In this document: positions 35,809-44,499 of the stretch, one piece after another
How the letters are laid out: every line of letters starts with the position of its first letter
How positions within the stretch are numbered: the first letter of the stretch is position 1
Source of the DNA: Propioniciclava tarda
GTDB lineage: Bacteria; Actinomycetota; Actinomycetes; Propionibacteriales; Propionibacteriaceae
Reading direction: 5' to 3'
Length of the DNA stretch: 64,000 bases
NCBI RefSeq assembly: GCF_900182665.1
Contig: NZ_FXTL01000009.1
Location: 1-64,000, forward strand
Translations under genes and position numbers: made by a program
The notes under the pieces: generated by a model
The model's input: only the letters and a program-made list of their open reading frames with translations
Told to the model about the DNA's origin: nothing
Databases searched by the model: none

Positions 35809-36105
35809 TCAGACTGCCAGACCCCGGAGAGTGGTCGCTTCGGGCAAGCGCCGCCACAGGACCACCGCGTACCAGCCCAGCACCGCGCACTCGAGCGCCA
35901 GGCCGGCCAACGAGGCGGAGTCGAGCGCGTCGCCCCCGAGGTAGGACGTGAAGTCGTAGGCGATGTGCCAGGCGATTCCGACCCAAAGGGTGAGAAGCAC
36001 GATGAGCGGGATCACGGCCAGCGGCAGCGCCCACCAGACGGCGCGCAGAGCCCGGGGGCGCCGGAATCCGTAGTGGGCGAGCGGCCGTCGGCTGGCGAGC
36101 ACCAA
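35809..36105 (-). CDS. Small membrane protein, possibly truncated or frameshifted
   Basis: A 98-residue frame starting with TTG, containing two or three hydrophobic segments (WWALPLAVIPLIVLLTLWV, SLAGLALECAVLGWYAVVLW). RRPLAHYGFRRPRALRAVWW resembles the start of CPBP-type intramembrane proteases but the catalytic EExxxR and HxxxN motifs are absent. A better ATG with an AGGAGA site lies at 36139 in another frame and reads MHQPNSTTPALLGARQP before diverging, so a frameshift near 36100 may have separated start and body. Could be a decayed gene or a real small protein. Confidence 0.45.
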   Translation of the reverse strand: MVLASRRPLAHYGFRRPRALRAVWWALPLAVIPLIVLLTLWVGIAWHIAYDFTSYLGGDALDSASLAGLALECAVLGWYAVVLWRRLPEATTLRGLAV

Positions 36106-36165
36106 GCAGCGCTGGCGTTGTGCTGTTGGGCTGGTGCATCGCTATCTCCTGCGCGGACACCAGGG

Positions 36166-36200
36166 GAATACGAGCGTATTCCCAGAATACGCAAGTATTC
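36166..36200. promoter_or_regulatory. Two tandem 16-bp palindromic operators
   Basis: GAATACGAGCGTATTC (36166-36181, perfect) and GAATACGCAAGTATTC (36185-36200, outer 6+6 perfect) are spaced 19 bases apart start to start, about two helical turns. They precede the minus-strand membrane protein-TetR unit, as expected for cooperative TetR-dimer binding. Locally AT-rich, so likely overlaps the promoter. Confidence 0.7.
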
Positions 36201-36240
36201 GCATGGGCGCTCTGGTGGGTGGGGCTCTGCGAAGTGCGTG

Positions 36241-37083
36241 TCAGGCCCGGAGGAGAGTGTGCACCGCCACCTCGGGAGGGCAGTTGATCCGGATCGGGAC
36301 GATCGCGTGACCGACGCCGGGGCAGACGTAGAGGCGGCGTCCGCCGTCGATCTCGAACTCGCCGGACGCGTACCAGCGGTTCACGATCGGCAGCATCGGC
36401 GGCGGCCCGATCGGCGGACGCACCTGGCCGCCGTGCGTGTGGCCCGACAGCACCCAGCCCCGGTAGCCGCCCCACCCGCCCAGGTCGATCGCGTCGGGGT
36501 TGTGCACCAGCCCGACGGCCGGGGAGTCCGGGTCGATGCCGCGCAGGGTCGTGCGCAGGCTCAACTGCTCGGACCACAGGTCCTCGGTGCCGAAGAACCG
36601 CAGCCCGTCCACCTCGATCGACTCGTTGCGCAGGAACCGCATCCGGTCGCTCAGCGCGGCCACCAGCGCATCGGCGTGGGCGAGGTCCTTCCAGTCGCGT
36701 CCGTAGTCGTGGTTGCCAAGGATGGCCAGCGTGGCGAGCCGTCCGGCGGGCAGGTGGGCGTAGATGCGCTGCGCGTGCTCGACGATGCCACGCTCGTCGC
36801 TGGTCAGGTCGCCGGTGACGACCAGCACGTCGGGGGCCAGCCGAGCGACCGCGTCGAAGGTGCGTAACACGTAGTCATCAGCCACATGCGGCCCCACGTG
36901 CACATCGGTCAGCTGGACGATCGTCCGGCCGACCCACGCGTCCGGCAGGTTCTCGACGGGCAGCGGACGCCGCACGAGCCGCAGGCCGTGCAGCTCGACC
37001 AGCGAGCCGTACGCCGCCCCGCCGCCAAGCCCGAGCGCCGCCACCCCGCCGGACAGCTGCAGCAGTCGGCGGCGGGTGAGCAT
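36241..37083 (-). CDS. Metallophosphoesterase (YkuE/YaeI-like)
   Basis: A 280-residue calcineurin-like phosphoesterase with an N-terminal membrane or Tat-like leader (MLTRRRLLQLSGGVAALGLGGG). Metal-binding motifs are TDVHVG (DxH), VTGDLT (GDx2), LGNHDYG (GNHD) and SGHTHGGQ. Such proteins hydrolyse phosphodiesters or lipid head groups at the membrane; the substrate is unknown. Confidence 0.88.
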   Translation of the reverse strand: MLTRRRLLQLSGGVAALGLGGGAAYGSLVELHGLRLVRRPLPVENLPDAWVGRTIVQLTDVHVGPHVADDYVLRTFDAVARLAPDVLVVTGDLTSDERGIVEHAQRIYAHLPAGRLATLAILGNHDYGRDWKDLAHADALVAALSDRMRFLRNESIEVDGLRFFGTEDLWSEQLSLRTTLRGIDPDSPAVGLVHNPDAIDLGGWGGYRGWVLSGHTHGGQVRPPIGPPPMLPIVNRWYASGEFEIDGGRRLYVCPGVGHAIVPIRINCPPEVAVHTLLRA

Positions 37084-37165
37084 GTCAGCGAGAGTACGTC
37101 GATCGGACGCTGCGGGCGTCGGCCCGCGGTCGGTCGGGTGGCCGACCGGAGTCGCAGCGCAGGGA

Positions 37166-37486
37166 CTACAGCATCGTCCGGATGAGCGCGTCGGCGTCCG
37201 CCTTGGTCAGCTTCGGCTGTGCCTTGATCAGGATGCCGGCCGCGTACGACGGGTCGGCGTCGGCGTCCACCCCGGCCTCGTGCAGGACGCCGTACGCCCA
37301 GGTCCGCGCCCGCGGACCCGGGAACGGGACGCCGGGGGCGTCCCCGAACAGCTCGCCGTTGCCGCCGAGGGTGAGGGCGAGGAACTCCTCGGCCGTGTCG
37401 GGGATCTTCGCCGCCGGACGCCGTTGCTGCAGCATCACGGACGCGGCGACGCCCGCTACGGCGATCGCGATCAGCAGCCACTCCAT
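37166..37486 (-). CDS. Small membrane-anchored hypothetical protein
   Basis: A 106-residue protein with an N-terminal membrane segment (MEWLLIAIAVAGVAASVML) followed by a soluble region with PDTAEEFLALTLGGNGELFG and LTKADADALIRTML. I do not recognise the family. It lies between the phosphoesterase and a remnant of an AarF-like kinase on the same strand. Confidence 0.65.
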   Translation of the reverse strand: MEWLLIAIAVAGVAASVMLQQRRPAAKIPDTAEEFLALTLGGNGELFGDAPGVPFPGPRARTWAYGVLHEAGVDADADPSYAAGILIKAQPKLTKADADALIRTML

Positions 37487-37490
37487 ACGC

Positions 37491-37812
37491 TCAGTGTGCC
37501 GCGGACTGGGGAGGCCACGCGGGCGTGTTCGCGTCCACCCAGTCGGCGAGCTGCGACAGCGACTCGAGGTCGGCCCGGACCACCTCGCGCGCATCCGGAC
37601 GCAGCACCTTCACGACCACGTCCTTGCCCGTCCGGGTCGTCGCCCGGTGGACCTGCGCGAGGGACGCCGACGCGAGCGGCTTGTCGTCGACCTCGGTGAA
37701 GAGCGTCGAGACGGACGCCCCCAACTGGTCGGAGATCGCGGCGCGGATGTCCTCGACCGGGACAGCCTCGACCTTGTCCTGAAGGCGCTCGAGCGCGGCG
37801 GTGTACGCCGTC
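37491..37812 (-). pseudogene. Internal fragment of an AarF/UbiB-type kinase
   Basis: A ~100-residue open stretch reading VEAVPVEDIRAAISDQLGAS, then LASASLAQVHRATTRTGKDV, VVVKVLRPDAREVVRADLES. The A-S-[IL]-A-Q-V-H-R and V-V-K-V-x-R-P motifs are the nucleotide-binding N-lobe of ABC1/UbiB proteins. The N-terminal extension and the C-lobe are both missing. Its upstream end is joined directly to a CTTCGAC-type repeat (37813-37843), suggesting recombination at the repeat. It ends ADWVDANTPAWPPQSAAH and a stop. Confidence 0.6.
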
Positions 37813-37843
37813 GGGCCTCGACAGGCTCAGCCTTCGGGCTTGG
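37813..37843. repeat. CTCGACAGGCTCAG repeat at the aarF fragment junction
   Basis: GGGCCTCGACAGGCTCAGCC followed by TTCGGGCTTGG is a diverged copy of the dispersed repeat, placed exactly where the kinase homology breaks off and shortly after the sensor kinase gene's stop (37860, minus strand). Confidence 0.55.
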
Positions 37844-37859
37844 ACAGAATCAGCCCGCG

Positions 37860-39320
37860 TTAATCGACGAACCTCGGGAGGCTGCCGGTGTCCCAGTCGG
37901 ACGCGTCGGCGTCCGAATCTTCGGGGGGCGTGAGCGATCCGGGGAGCCGAACCTGGAACTCGGCGCCGCCCTCGGGGGCTCGTCCGGCTTTGACCCAGCC
38001 GCCGTGCGCCTCGATGGTCTGGGCGACGATCGACAGGCCGAGGCCGGATCCTGGGGCGGTCCTGGCCTGATCGGAGCGGTAGAAGCGCTCGAAGACGTGC
38101 GGCAGGTCGGCCTCGGTGATGCCCGGACCCTCATCCGCGACCCGCAGTCGATCGCCGACGAGCGACACGTGAATCGTGCCCTCGGGCGGTGAGAACTTGA
38201 CCGCGTTGTCGAGCAGGTTGGTGGCGGCGCGCTCGAGGGCGTCCGGCTCGCCGAGCAGGTAGAGCCCGTTCTCGATCGAGACGTCCCAGCCGATGCCGGG
38301 CCCGCCGCGGCGCTTCACGCGTGCCAGCGCGCTGTTGAGCACGTCCCGGAAGTCGATGGGCTCCGGGTGCGGCTGGACCTCGTCCTCGCGTGACAGCTGC
38401 ACCAGGTCGCCGATCAGCGTCGTGAATTCACCAAGCTGGGCGGCCACGTCGCGCAGGATTTCGCCTCGCGCGCCCGGCGGGAGCATGCCCGACTTCTCGT
38501 CCGCGACCAGCAGCTCGACGTTGGTGCGCATCGAGGTGAGGGGCGTCCGGAGCTCGTGGCCGGCGTCCGCGATGAGGCGGCGCTGCCGCTCGCGGGACGA
38601 GTCCAGGGCCTTGAGCATGCGGTTGAAGGTGCGGCCGAGGTCGGCGACCTCGTCGTTGCCGTCCACCGGCACCGGGACCAGCCGGTTCGTCGCCGTCACC
38701 TGCGCGACCGCGACGCCGAGCTGACGCAGCGGGTCGATGGACGCCCGCGCGATGACGTATCCGACGGCCGCCGCCGCGACGATCGCGAGTGCGCCGACCA
38801 GCAACAGCGAGAGCAGCAGGCTGTTCATGACCGCGATCGTCGACCCCAGCGGACGCGCCAGCACCAGCGCGTACTGATAGTGCGACTTGGTGTCGACCAG
38901 CGGCACGGCGACGATCCGGTAGGGGACGCCGGTCTTCGAGTAGCCCGTCCGCGTGGACGATCCCTCGCCCGTCATCGCGATCGCGCGCTCGGCAGGCGTC
39001 ACGAAGCTGGGCTTGCCGGGCAGCTGGAACAGCCGGTTGTCGGCGCGCAGCACCTCGAGGTTGACGTTTGCCGCCTGCAACGCGGACTCGTTGATGCCGC
39101 CCATCGTCTCGATGTCGTCGTGCAACATCTCGGCCGTGATGTTGCCGACCTGGGTCAGCTCGGCATCGAGTTGGGAATTCACCGCGGTGAGGGTGATCAG
39201 GTAGGCGGCTGCGCCCGTGACGGCAACGGAACAGAAGACGGCGACGGCGATGAGCAACGCCAGCCGGTCCTGCAGCCCGCGTCGGTGATCCGACAGGCGG
39301 GCGCGCAGCCGTCCGATCAC
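37860..39320 (-). CDS. MprB/OmpR-type membrane sensor histidine kinase
   Basis: A 486-residue sensor with two membrane segments (about residues 20-43 and 168-192) flanking an extracytoplasmic domain, a HAMP domain, and a kinase core. The phosphoacceptor H255 lies in [21 protein letters not shown] box [11 protein letters not shown]1 VADEGPG and GSGLGLSIV follow. This matches MprB/TcrY-type actinobacterial kinases responding to envelope stress. The GTG at 39320 overlaps the response-regulator stop; the open frame continues far upstream out of context, but that part is a shadow of the regulator gene. Confidence 0.9.
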   Translation of the reverse strand: MIGRLRARLSDHRRGLQDRLALLIAVAVFCSVAVTGAAAYLITLTAVNSQLDAELTQVGNITAEMLHDDIETMGGINESALQAANVNLEVLRADNRLFQLPGKPSFVTPAERAIAMTGEGSSTRTGYSKTGVPYRIVAVPLVDTKSHYQYALVLARPLGSTIAVMNSLLLSLLLVGALAIVAAAAVGYVIARASIDPLRQLGVAVAQVTATNRLVPVPVDGNDEVADLGRTFNRMLKALDSSRERQRRLIADAGHELRTPLTSMRTNVELLVADEKSGMLPPGARGEILRDVAAQLGEFTTLIGDLVQLSREDEVQPHPEPIDFRDVLNSALARVKRRGGPGIGWDVSIENGLYLLGEPDALERAATNLLDNAVKFSPPEGTIHVSLVGDRLRVADEGPGITEADLPHVFERFYRSDQARTAPGSGLGLSIVAQTIEAHGGWVKAGRAPEGGAEFQVRLPGSLTPPEDSDADASDWDTGSLPRFVD

Positions 39321-40027
39321 GGCGCGGTTTCGCGCAGCACGTAGCCGATCCCTCGCACGGTGTGGAGCAGGCGAGTCTCGTCCGGCCCCTCGGTCTTGCG
39401 GCGCAGGTAGCCGATGTACACCTCGAGCGAGTTCGCGGTCGTCGGGAAGTCGAAGCCCCACACCTCGTTGAGCAGCCAGCCGCGTTCGAGGACGCGGCGC
39501 GGGTTCTCCAGGAACGTCTGCAGCAGCGCGAACTCGGTCCGCGTGAGCGAGATGCGGCGTCCGTTGCGGGTGACTTCGCGGGTCTGCAGGTCGAGCGTCA
39601 GGCCCTCGAACGACAGCACCTGAGCGCCAGCCTGGACGCCGCCGGCCGCCTCCGCGGCCGCCTCGGCCTTGGTGCGCCGGGTCAGAGCGCGCAGGCGCGC
39701 GAGCAACTCGTCGAGCGCGAACGGCTTGACCATGTAGTCGTCGGCGCCGGCGTCCAGGCCGTCGACGCGATCGCCCACGGCGTCCCGCGCCGTCAGGATC
39801 AGGATCGGCACATCGTTGCCGGACGACCGCAGCATGCGCGTGGTTTCGAGGCCGTCGAGCCGCGGCATCATCACGTCCATGATCACCGCGTCCGGACGCG
39901 CCGCCGACAACTGGGCGAGCGCCGCCACGCCATCCGGGGCCGTGACGACCTCGTAGCCGGAGTAGCTGAGCGACCGCGCCAACGAGTCGCGGACCGCCTG
40001 GTCGTCGTCGACAACGAGAATGTGCAT
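39317..40027 (-). CDS. OmpR/MprA-type response regulator
   Basis: A 236-residue regulator with receiver D51 ([12 protein letters not shown]), acidic pocket DDD at 7-9 and K in YMVKPFA, then a winged-helix domain ([41 protein letters not shown]). An Ala-rich linker of about 20 residues is longer than usual. First gene of the pair; overlaps the kinase gene by four bases. Confidence 0.94.
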   Translation of the reverse strand: MHILVVDDDQAVRDSLARSLSYSGYEVVTAPDGVAALAQLSAARPDAVIMDVMMPRLDGLETTRMLRSSGNDVPILILTARDAVGDRVDGLDAGADDYMVKPFALDELLARLRALTRRTKAEAAAEAAGGVQAGAQVLSFEGLTLDLQTREVTRNGRRISLTRTEFALLQTFLENPRRVLERGWLLNEVWGFDFPTTANSLEVYIGYLRRKTEGPDETRLLHTVRGIGYVLRETAP

Positions 40028-40036
40028 GCCGCGATG

Positions 40037-40501
40037 CTACTTCTGCAGTCCGCGGACGCGGGCGATGATGCCCGGCATGGCGGCTTCGATCGAGGCCAGG
40101 GTGTCGTTGAAGCCCTCGGCGTCGCCGTACCAGGGGTCGTCGATGCCGGAACCGGGGGCCGCGTCCGGATCGAAGTCCGTGACCAACGCCAGCTGGGACG
40201 CCTCCGGTGCGATCGCCCTCATGCGGCTCACATGGATGGGCTCGAAGCCGAGGACGAGGTCGGCGCCCGCGATCTCGGCGGCGGTGATCTTGTGGGCACG
40301 GTGGCCGCCGGAATCGAAGCCGTGGCGGTCCAGGACGGCGCGGGCGCGGCGGTCGATGGGGTTGCCGAGCTCCTCGGTGCTGACGGCGGCCGAGGTGATG
40401 TCGACGTGGCCCAGACCGGCCTCGGCGAAGCGCTTGCGGGCCACCCGCTCGCCCATCGGCGAGCGGCAGATGTTGCCCCAGCAGACGAAGATGACCTTCA
40501 T
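40037..40501 (-). CDS. Low-molecular-weight protein-tyrosine phosphatase
   Basis: A 154-residue phosphatase with the active-site loop C7-WGNI-C12-R13-S at the N-terminus (VCWGNICRSPMGE) and the general-acid Asp in DDPWYG. Usually acts on tyrosine kinases of capsule biosynthesis or in secretion. It overlaps the holin-family membrane gene upstream by an ATGA (40498-40501). Confidence 0.93.
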   Translation of the reverse strand: MKVIFVCWGNICRSPMGERVARKRFAEAGLGHVDITSAAVSTEELGNPIDRRARAVLDRHGFDSGGHRAHKITAAEIAGADLVLGFEPIHVSRMRAIAPEASQLALVTDFDPDAAPGSGIDDPWYGDAEGFNDTLASIEAAMPGIIARVRGLQK

Positions 40502-40890
40502 CGGTGGACCTCGCCACGGCGTCCGAACAGGGCGTTGACCAGGAACGACACGGTCGCCACGACCAAAGCCCCGAGGAGCGCGGCCAGGATGCCGTCCACG
40601 CGCCAGGGGATGTGGGCCTGGGTGCAGACCCACGAGGTCAGCAGCAACAGGGCAGCGTTCACGATCAGCAGCGCGATGCCGAGGCCGATCAGCGCGAGGG
40701 GTGCGTGGGAGAAGCGGAACAGCGGCTTCACGGCGGCGTTCACGATGCCGAAGATGACGGCGACGCCGATGAGGGCTCCGACGTCGGCGGTCGGGTTCTT
40801 GCCGCTGATCGAGATGCCGGGGACGACCAACGTCGCCGCGCCGAGCGCCAGGAACGTCGCGAAGAAGCGAAAGATGAAGCCGCCGATCAT
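40498..40890 (-). CDS. Phage holin-like family IV membrane protein
   Basis: A 130-residue protein with four hydrophobic segments (FIFRFFATFLALGAATLVV, LIGVAVIFGIVNAAVKPLF, LIGLGIALLIVNAALLLLT, LLGALVVATVSFLVNALF) of the PF04020-type family common in actinobacteria; function unknown. The ATG at 40890 has an AGGA site eight bases ahead; another ATG at 40899 is possible. Confidence 0.8.
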   Translation of the reverse strand: MIGGFIFRFFATFLALGAATLVVPGISISGKNPTADVGALIGVAVIFGIVNAAVKPLFRFSHAPLALIGLGIALLIVNAALLLLTSWVCTQAHIPWRVDGILAALLGALVVATVSFLVNALFGRRGEVHR

Positions 40891-41085
40891 GCCGAGCATC
40901 CTGTCACGACGGCCAAGAGGGACGTTTTCACCCGGAGACCCGTGGCTGGTGCACCCGCGTGCGCGCGGGTGTGAATGGTGAAGGGTCGCCGGGGCGGCGT
41001 CCGTCGTGTTCTGGGTGCTCAAGCGTCCGGATTTCCGGCAGGCTGGGCTGTCACACTGTGCGGCGTCCAGGAGCAACCGGACACG

Positions 41086-41125
41086 AAGCATGGATATGTA
41101 TGATGACCCATACTTATGTAACCGC
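41086..41125. promoter_or_regulatory. AT-rich segment upstream of the ornithine carbamoyltransferase gene
   Basis: An unusually AT-rich stretch (GCATGGATATGTATGATG, then CCATACTTATG) with a short GTATG/CATAC inverted repeat. It is probably the promoter, and could hold an ArgR-type site, but the match to known ArgR boxes is not good enough to name. Confidence 0.35.
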
Positions 41126-41152
41126 TGTTGAGGCGGGTGGAAAGGATCAGAC

Positions 41153-42157
41153 GTGACCATCGACCTGCACGGCCGCGACTTCCTCAAGGAAGTCGACTTC
41201 AGTCCCGCCGAGTGGACCTACCTGCTCGAGCTGTCGGCCCAGTTGAAGGCTGACCGCAAGGCCGGACGCGAGCGCCGCCGCATGGAGGGCATGAACGTCG
41301 CGCTGCTGTTCGAGAAGACGTCCACGCGCACGCGCTGCAGCTTCGAGGTCGCCGCCAACCACCAGGGCGCCGGCTCGACCTACCTGGACCCGTCCGGCTC
41401 GCAGATGGGCCACAAGGAGTCCACGGCCGACACCGGACGCGTCCTGAGCCGCTATTACGAAGGCATCGAGTTCCGGGGTTCCGCGCAGGCGACCGTCGAG
41501 GCGCTCGCGGCCGCGGCGTCCGTGCCGGTCTGGAACGGACTCACTAACGAATGGCACCCCACCCAGGCGCTGTGCGACGGCCTGACGATGCTGGAGGCGT
41601 CCGGCAAGCCCGGCGCCCAGCTTTCCTACGCCTACCTCGGCGACGCGCGCTACAACATGGGCAACTCGCTGCTGGTCCTGGGCGCGCTGATGGGCTCGGA
41701 CGTCCGGATCGTCGCGCCCGAGTCGCTGCAGCCCGGCGCGGACGTGGTGGCGCAGGCCCAGGCGATCGCGTCCGAGACGGGCGCGCGCATCCTCCTCACC
41801 GATGACGTGAAGGCCGGCGTCAAGGGCGTCGACTTCGTGCACACCGACGTGTGGGTCTCGATGGGCGAGCCCAAGGAGGTCTGGACCGAGCGCATCGCGC
41901 TGCTCGGCGACTACCAGGTCAACGCGTCCGTGATGGCCGCGACCGGCAACCCGCACGCGAAGTTCATGCACTGCCTGCCGGCGTTCCACGACCTCGGCAC
42001 GTTGGTCGCCAAGGACATGCTCGAGCTCACCGGACGCGCCGACGGCTACGAGGTGACGCATGAGGTGTTCGAGTCCGACGCGTCGATCGTGTTCGACCAG
42101 GCCGAGAACCGGATGCACACCATCAAGGCGGTCATGGTCGCGACCGCTGGTCGCTGA
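41153..42157 (+). CDS. argF: Ornithine carbamoyltransferase
   Basis: Canonical enzyme forming citrulline from ornithine and carbamoyl phosphate, or the reverse. The 334-residue protein has the STRTR carbamoyl-phosphate loop ([15 protein letters not shown]), [10 protein letters not shown], the catalytic HCLP and the DVWVSMGEP motif. [22 protein letters not shown] is closer to catabolic ArcB-type proteins. No other arginine gene is nearby, so the direction is open. GTG start with an AAAGGA site. It should be compared with the divergent family member at 13463. A long cruciform hairpin follows. Confidence 0.93.
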   Translation: MTIDLHGRDFLKEVDFSPAEWTYLLELSAQLKADRKAGRERRRMEGMNVALLFEKTSTRTRCSFEVAANHQGAGSTYLDPSGSQMGHKESTADTGRVLSRYYEGIEFRGSAQATVEALAAAASVPVWNGLTNEWHPTQALCDGLTMLEASGKPGAQLSYAYLGDARYNMGNSLLVLGALMGSDVRIVAPESLQPGADVVAQAQAIASETGARILLTDDVKAGVKGVDFVHTDVWVSMGEPKEVWTERIALLGDYQVNASVMAATGNPHAKFMHCLPAFHDLGTLVAKDMLELTGRADGYEVTHEVFESDASIVFDQAENRMHTIKAVMVATAGR

Positions 42158-42159
42158 GT

Positions 42160-42217
42160 CCAAACAACGGGCGGGTTTGGTACTGGTACTCCAGTACTGA
42201 ACCCGCCCCTTGTTTGG
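42160..42217. terminator. Cruciform hairpin between convergent genes
   Basis: Arms at 42160-42177 (CCAAACAACGGGCGGGTT) and 42200-42217 (AACCCGCCCCTTGTTTGG) pair over 18 bp with one mismatch, and an inner TACTGG-TACT-CCAGTA stem continues the hairpin. It lies three bases after argF and seven before the end of the convergent HAD gene, so it likely stops both. Confidence 0.75.
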
Positions 42218-42224
42218 GTCGGCT

Positions 42225-42827
42225 TCAGGCCAGGACGCCGATCTCGCGCAGCCAGGCGCGCGTGTCGGAGTCGTCCACGTACAGGTGCGCCTGCCAGCCG
42301 ACCTGGCGCGCCCCGAAGACGTTCGCCGGCCGGTCGTCGATGAAGGCCAGTTCGGACGCCGTCAGCTCGGTCACCTCTTCGACGCGGTTGTAGGCGGCCG
42401 GATCTGGCTTGGTGACCCCCATGGACGCCGAGACGAACCAATAGTCGGCGGCGTCCGCGTAGGGGGCGTCCGCGAGGGCCAGGTCGAGGGCGAACGGGGC
42501 GTTGCTCAGGATCGCTACGAGGCGTCCGGCTGCGCGCACGTCGCGCAGGAGTTGCAGGGCGGTCGGACGCATCCCGTCGACCCAGAGGCGGGCGTCCAGC
42601 TGGGCGAGGGCGCGGACGGACTCGGGCGTGTCCGGACGCCCCAGGTCGCGCAGCAGCGGACCCCAGTAGGCATCGTCCGTGCCGCCGCGGTCGTAGGCGA
42701 CGCGGCCGTCCCAGTAGCGTGCCTCGTAGGCCGACGGCTCGACGCCCAGCAGGGCGGCGGGCTCGGTGTGAAGGCCGGCGGGGGACGAGAGCACCTGGCC
42801 GAGATCAAAGACGACGCAGCGGATCAT
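42225..42827 (-). CDS. HAD-superfamily hydrolase
   Basis: A 200-residue HAD phosphatase: motif I VVFDLGQVL (D for nucleophile, second Asp replaced by Gly-Gln as in YihX-type proteins), motif II LSNAP, motif III K in GVTKPDPAAYN and motif IV FIDDRPANV. Substrate unknown; likely a sugar-phosphate or epoxide-hydrolase-like phosphatase. A TGAGAGTGACGAAAA element lies upstream. Confidence 0.85.
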   Translation of the reverse strand: MIRCVVFDLGQVLSSPAGLHTEPAALLGVEPSAYEARYWDGRVAYDRGGTDDAYWGPLLRDLGRPDTPESVRALAQLDARLWVDGMRPTALQLLRDVRAAGRLVAILSNAPFALDLALADAPYADAADYWFVSASMGVTKPDPAAYNRVEEVTELTASELAFIDDRPANVFGARQVGWQAHLYVDDSDTRAWLREIGVLA

Positions 42828-42867
42828 GCCGTCAGTCTGGCAGGCGTCAGCGTGGGCCGTCGTCCGA

Positions 42868-42892
42868 CCCGATTTTCGTCACTCTCAGCGGC
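42868..42892 (-). repeat. TGAGAGTGACGAAAA element upstream of the HAD gene
   Basis: On the minus strand the sequence is TGAGAGTGACGAAAATCGGG, matching the leader elements before hutI and the APH-like gene. The CACTCTCA/TGAGAGTG pairing seen in those is not retained here. Confidence 0.55.
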
Positions 42893-43072
42893 AGCATCCG
42901 GGCCCGAGCTCGCCCATCGCTGCATTGGGAGGGACGGAATCGGTGTTCAGGACCCGGGCCAGCCAGTCAGCCCGACACCGACCGGGTGGAATGTCGCCGA
43001 AGGTCGGACGCGGCGCAGGGCAGCCCTTGGGCGACGTCTCGTCATCGCCGGTTTCGCGGTAAAACTGTCCCT

Positions 43073-44212
43073 GTGCTGTACGACACCACCGCCACGACCC
43101 ACCTGGGGGCGATCCGGCGCAATCTGGAGCGCATCCGTGCGCGCGTGACGGCCGACCGGCCGGACCGCCGGGTCCTGCTCGCCGTCAAGGCGGACGCCTA
43201 CGGGCACGGCGCCGCCGCGGTCGCGACCATGGCGCAGGCGACGGGGACCGCCGACTGGTTCGGCGTCGCCACCGTCCCCGAAGCCCTCGAGCTGCGGGAC
43301 GCCGGCGTGACACTGCCGATCATGAAGCTCTCGCCAGCCGTGACGGCGGGCGAGCGGGAGGCTGCGGTCGCGTCCGACATCACGCTGACCGTCGTGGACG
43401 CCGACACCATCGACGCCGCCGAACTCGCCGCGCGGAAGGCCGGACGGACGGCGTCCGTGCACCTCAAGGTCGACACGGGCATGCGGCGCATCGGCTGCGA
43501 GCCGGACGTCGCCGCCGACCTGTGCCACCGGATCGACGCCGCCGGCAACCTGAGCCTGGGGGGCGTCTACTCGCACCTGCCCGTCAGCGACGTCGAGTCG
43601 GGGCGGTCGTTCACGGCCGGGCAGATCGCCGAGTATCGGCGCGTCGTCGAGGCCTGTGAGGACGCCCGCGGCCCGATTCCGCTGAAGCACCTCGCCAACA
43701 GCGGAGGCGTCCTGATGCATCCGGACTCGTGGTTCGACATGGTGCGCCCCGGCGTCCTCGCGTACGGGTACCTGCCCGACGCTGATAGCGAACCGACCGT
43801 CGACGTCGAGCCCGGCATCTCGTGGACGACGTACGTCACGTTCGTGAAGCGGGTCCGCGCGGGGGAGTCCGTGAGCTACGGACGCACCTGGTCCGCCCCT
43901 CGCGACACCTGGATCGCCACCGTGTCGGTCGGCTACGCCGACGGCTTCAGTCGGCTGTTCAGCAACAACGGACGCGTCCTGATCCGCGGTCGCTCGTACC
44001 CGATTGTGGGCCGGGTTTCGATGGACCAGACCATGGTCGATCTCGGCCCCGACCTGCCGGCCGTGGCCGTGGGCGATCGGGTCGTCCTGCTCGGAACCTC
44101 GGGGCACGAGTCCATCGGCTGCGCCGAGTTGGCCGCGCGCATGGGGACCATCACCTACGAGGTGACCTGCCTCATCGGCCCGCGCGTCACGCGCGAGTTC
44201 GACGACGACTGA
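43073..44212 (+). CDS. alr: Alanine racemase
   Basis: PLP-dependent interconversion of L- and D-alanine for cell-wall synthesis. The 379-residue protein has PLP-Lys39 in AVKADAYGHG, LKVDTGMRRIG, the SNGG-like NSGGVLMHP, and the C-terminal MDQTMVDLG with the catalytic Tyr region SVGYADGFSR. GTG start at 43073. The promoter lies in the 245-base gap after the divergent HAD gene. Confidence 0.94.
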   Translation: MLYDTTATTHLGAIRRNLERIRARVTADRPDRRVLLAVKADAYGHGAAAVATMAQATGTADWFGVATVPEALELRDAGVTLPIMKLSPAVTAGEREAAVASDITLTVVDADTIDAAELAARKAGRTASVHLKVDTGMRRIGCEPDVAADLCHRIDAAGNLSLGGVYSHLPVSDVESGRSFTAGQIAEYRRVVEACEDARGPIPLKHLANSGGVLMHPDSWFDMVRPGVLAYGYLPDADSEPTVDVEPGISWTTYVTFVKRVRAGESVSYGRTWSAPRDTWIATVSVGYADGFSRLFSNNGRVLIRGRSYPIVGRVSMDQTMVDLGPDLPAVAVGDRVVLLGTSGHESIGCAELAARMGTITYEVTCLIGPRVTREFDDD

Positions 44213-44257
44213 CGCGCTCGGCGCGGACGGTGGCCCAGTTCTGAGGCTTCCCACAAC

Positions 44258-44497
44258 CTACGCGCTGTCGGACGCCGCGGGCTCGCTCGCGTCGGCGTCC
44301 GACTTCGGTGGACGCCCCCGGCGCGGCAGGGGACCCGCGTCGCCGGGGAGGCGTCCGGCCTTCTTCAGGGCATCGCGCACGAGCGACTCGACCTGAGCGT
44401 TGAGGCTGCGCAGGTCGTCGGACGCCCACCGCGCCAGGGCGTCGTGAACGGACGGATCCAGGCGCAGCAGGACGGCCTTTCGCTCGGGCTTGCCCAT
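44258..44497 (-). CDS. Ribbon-helix-helix (Arc-like) DNA-binding protein
   Basis: A 79-residue protein. KAVLLRLDPSVHDALARWAS followed by SLNAQVESLVRDALKKAG is the Arc/MetJ fold: a beta strand and two helices. The C-terminal tail is acidic and its DNA holds an inverted pair of GTCGGACGCC (44267-44276/44294-44303). It begins three bases downstream of the SPFH gene, with which it forms an operon; it is likely an autoregulator or partner of the SPFH protein. Confidence 0.7.
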   Translation of the reverse strand: MGKPERKAVLLRLDPSVHDALARWASDDLRSLNAQVESLVRDALKKAGRLPGDAGPLPRRGRPPKSDADASEPAASDSA

Positions 44498-44499
44498 GC

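Noticed and set aside
37860-40517. A single 885-residue open frame covering the phosphatase, regulator and kinase region on the minus strand
   Set aside because: Only the part downstream of 39320 has kinase domains; the upstream part is the out-of-frame shadow of the response-regulator and phosphatase genes.
41086-41125. Named ArgR operator before argF
   Set aside because: The sequence is AT-rich with a short inverted repeat but does not clearly match known ARG boxes, so only a promoter-like segment was listed.
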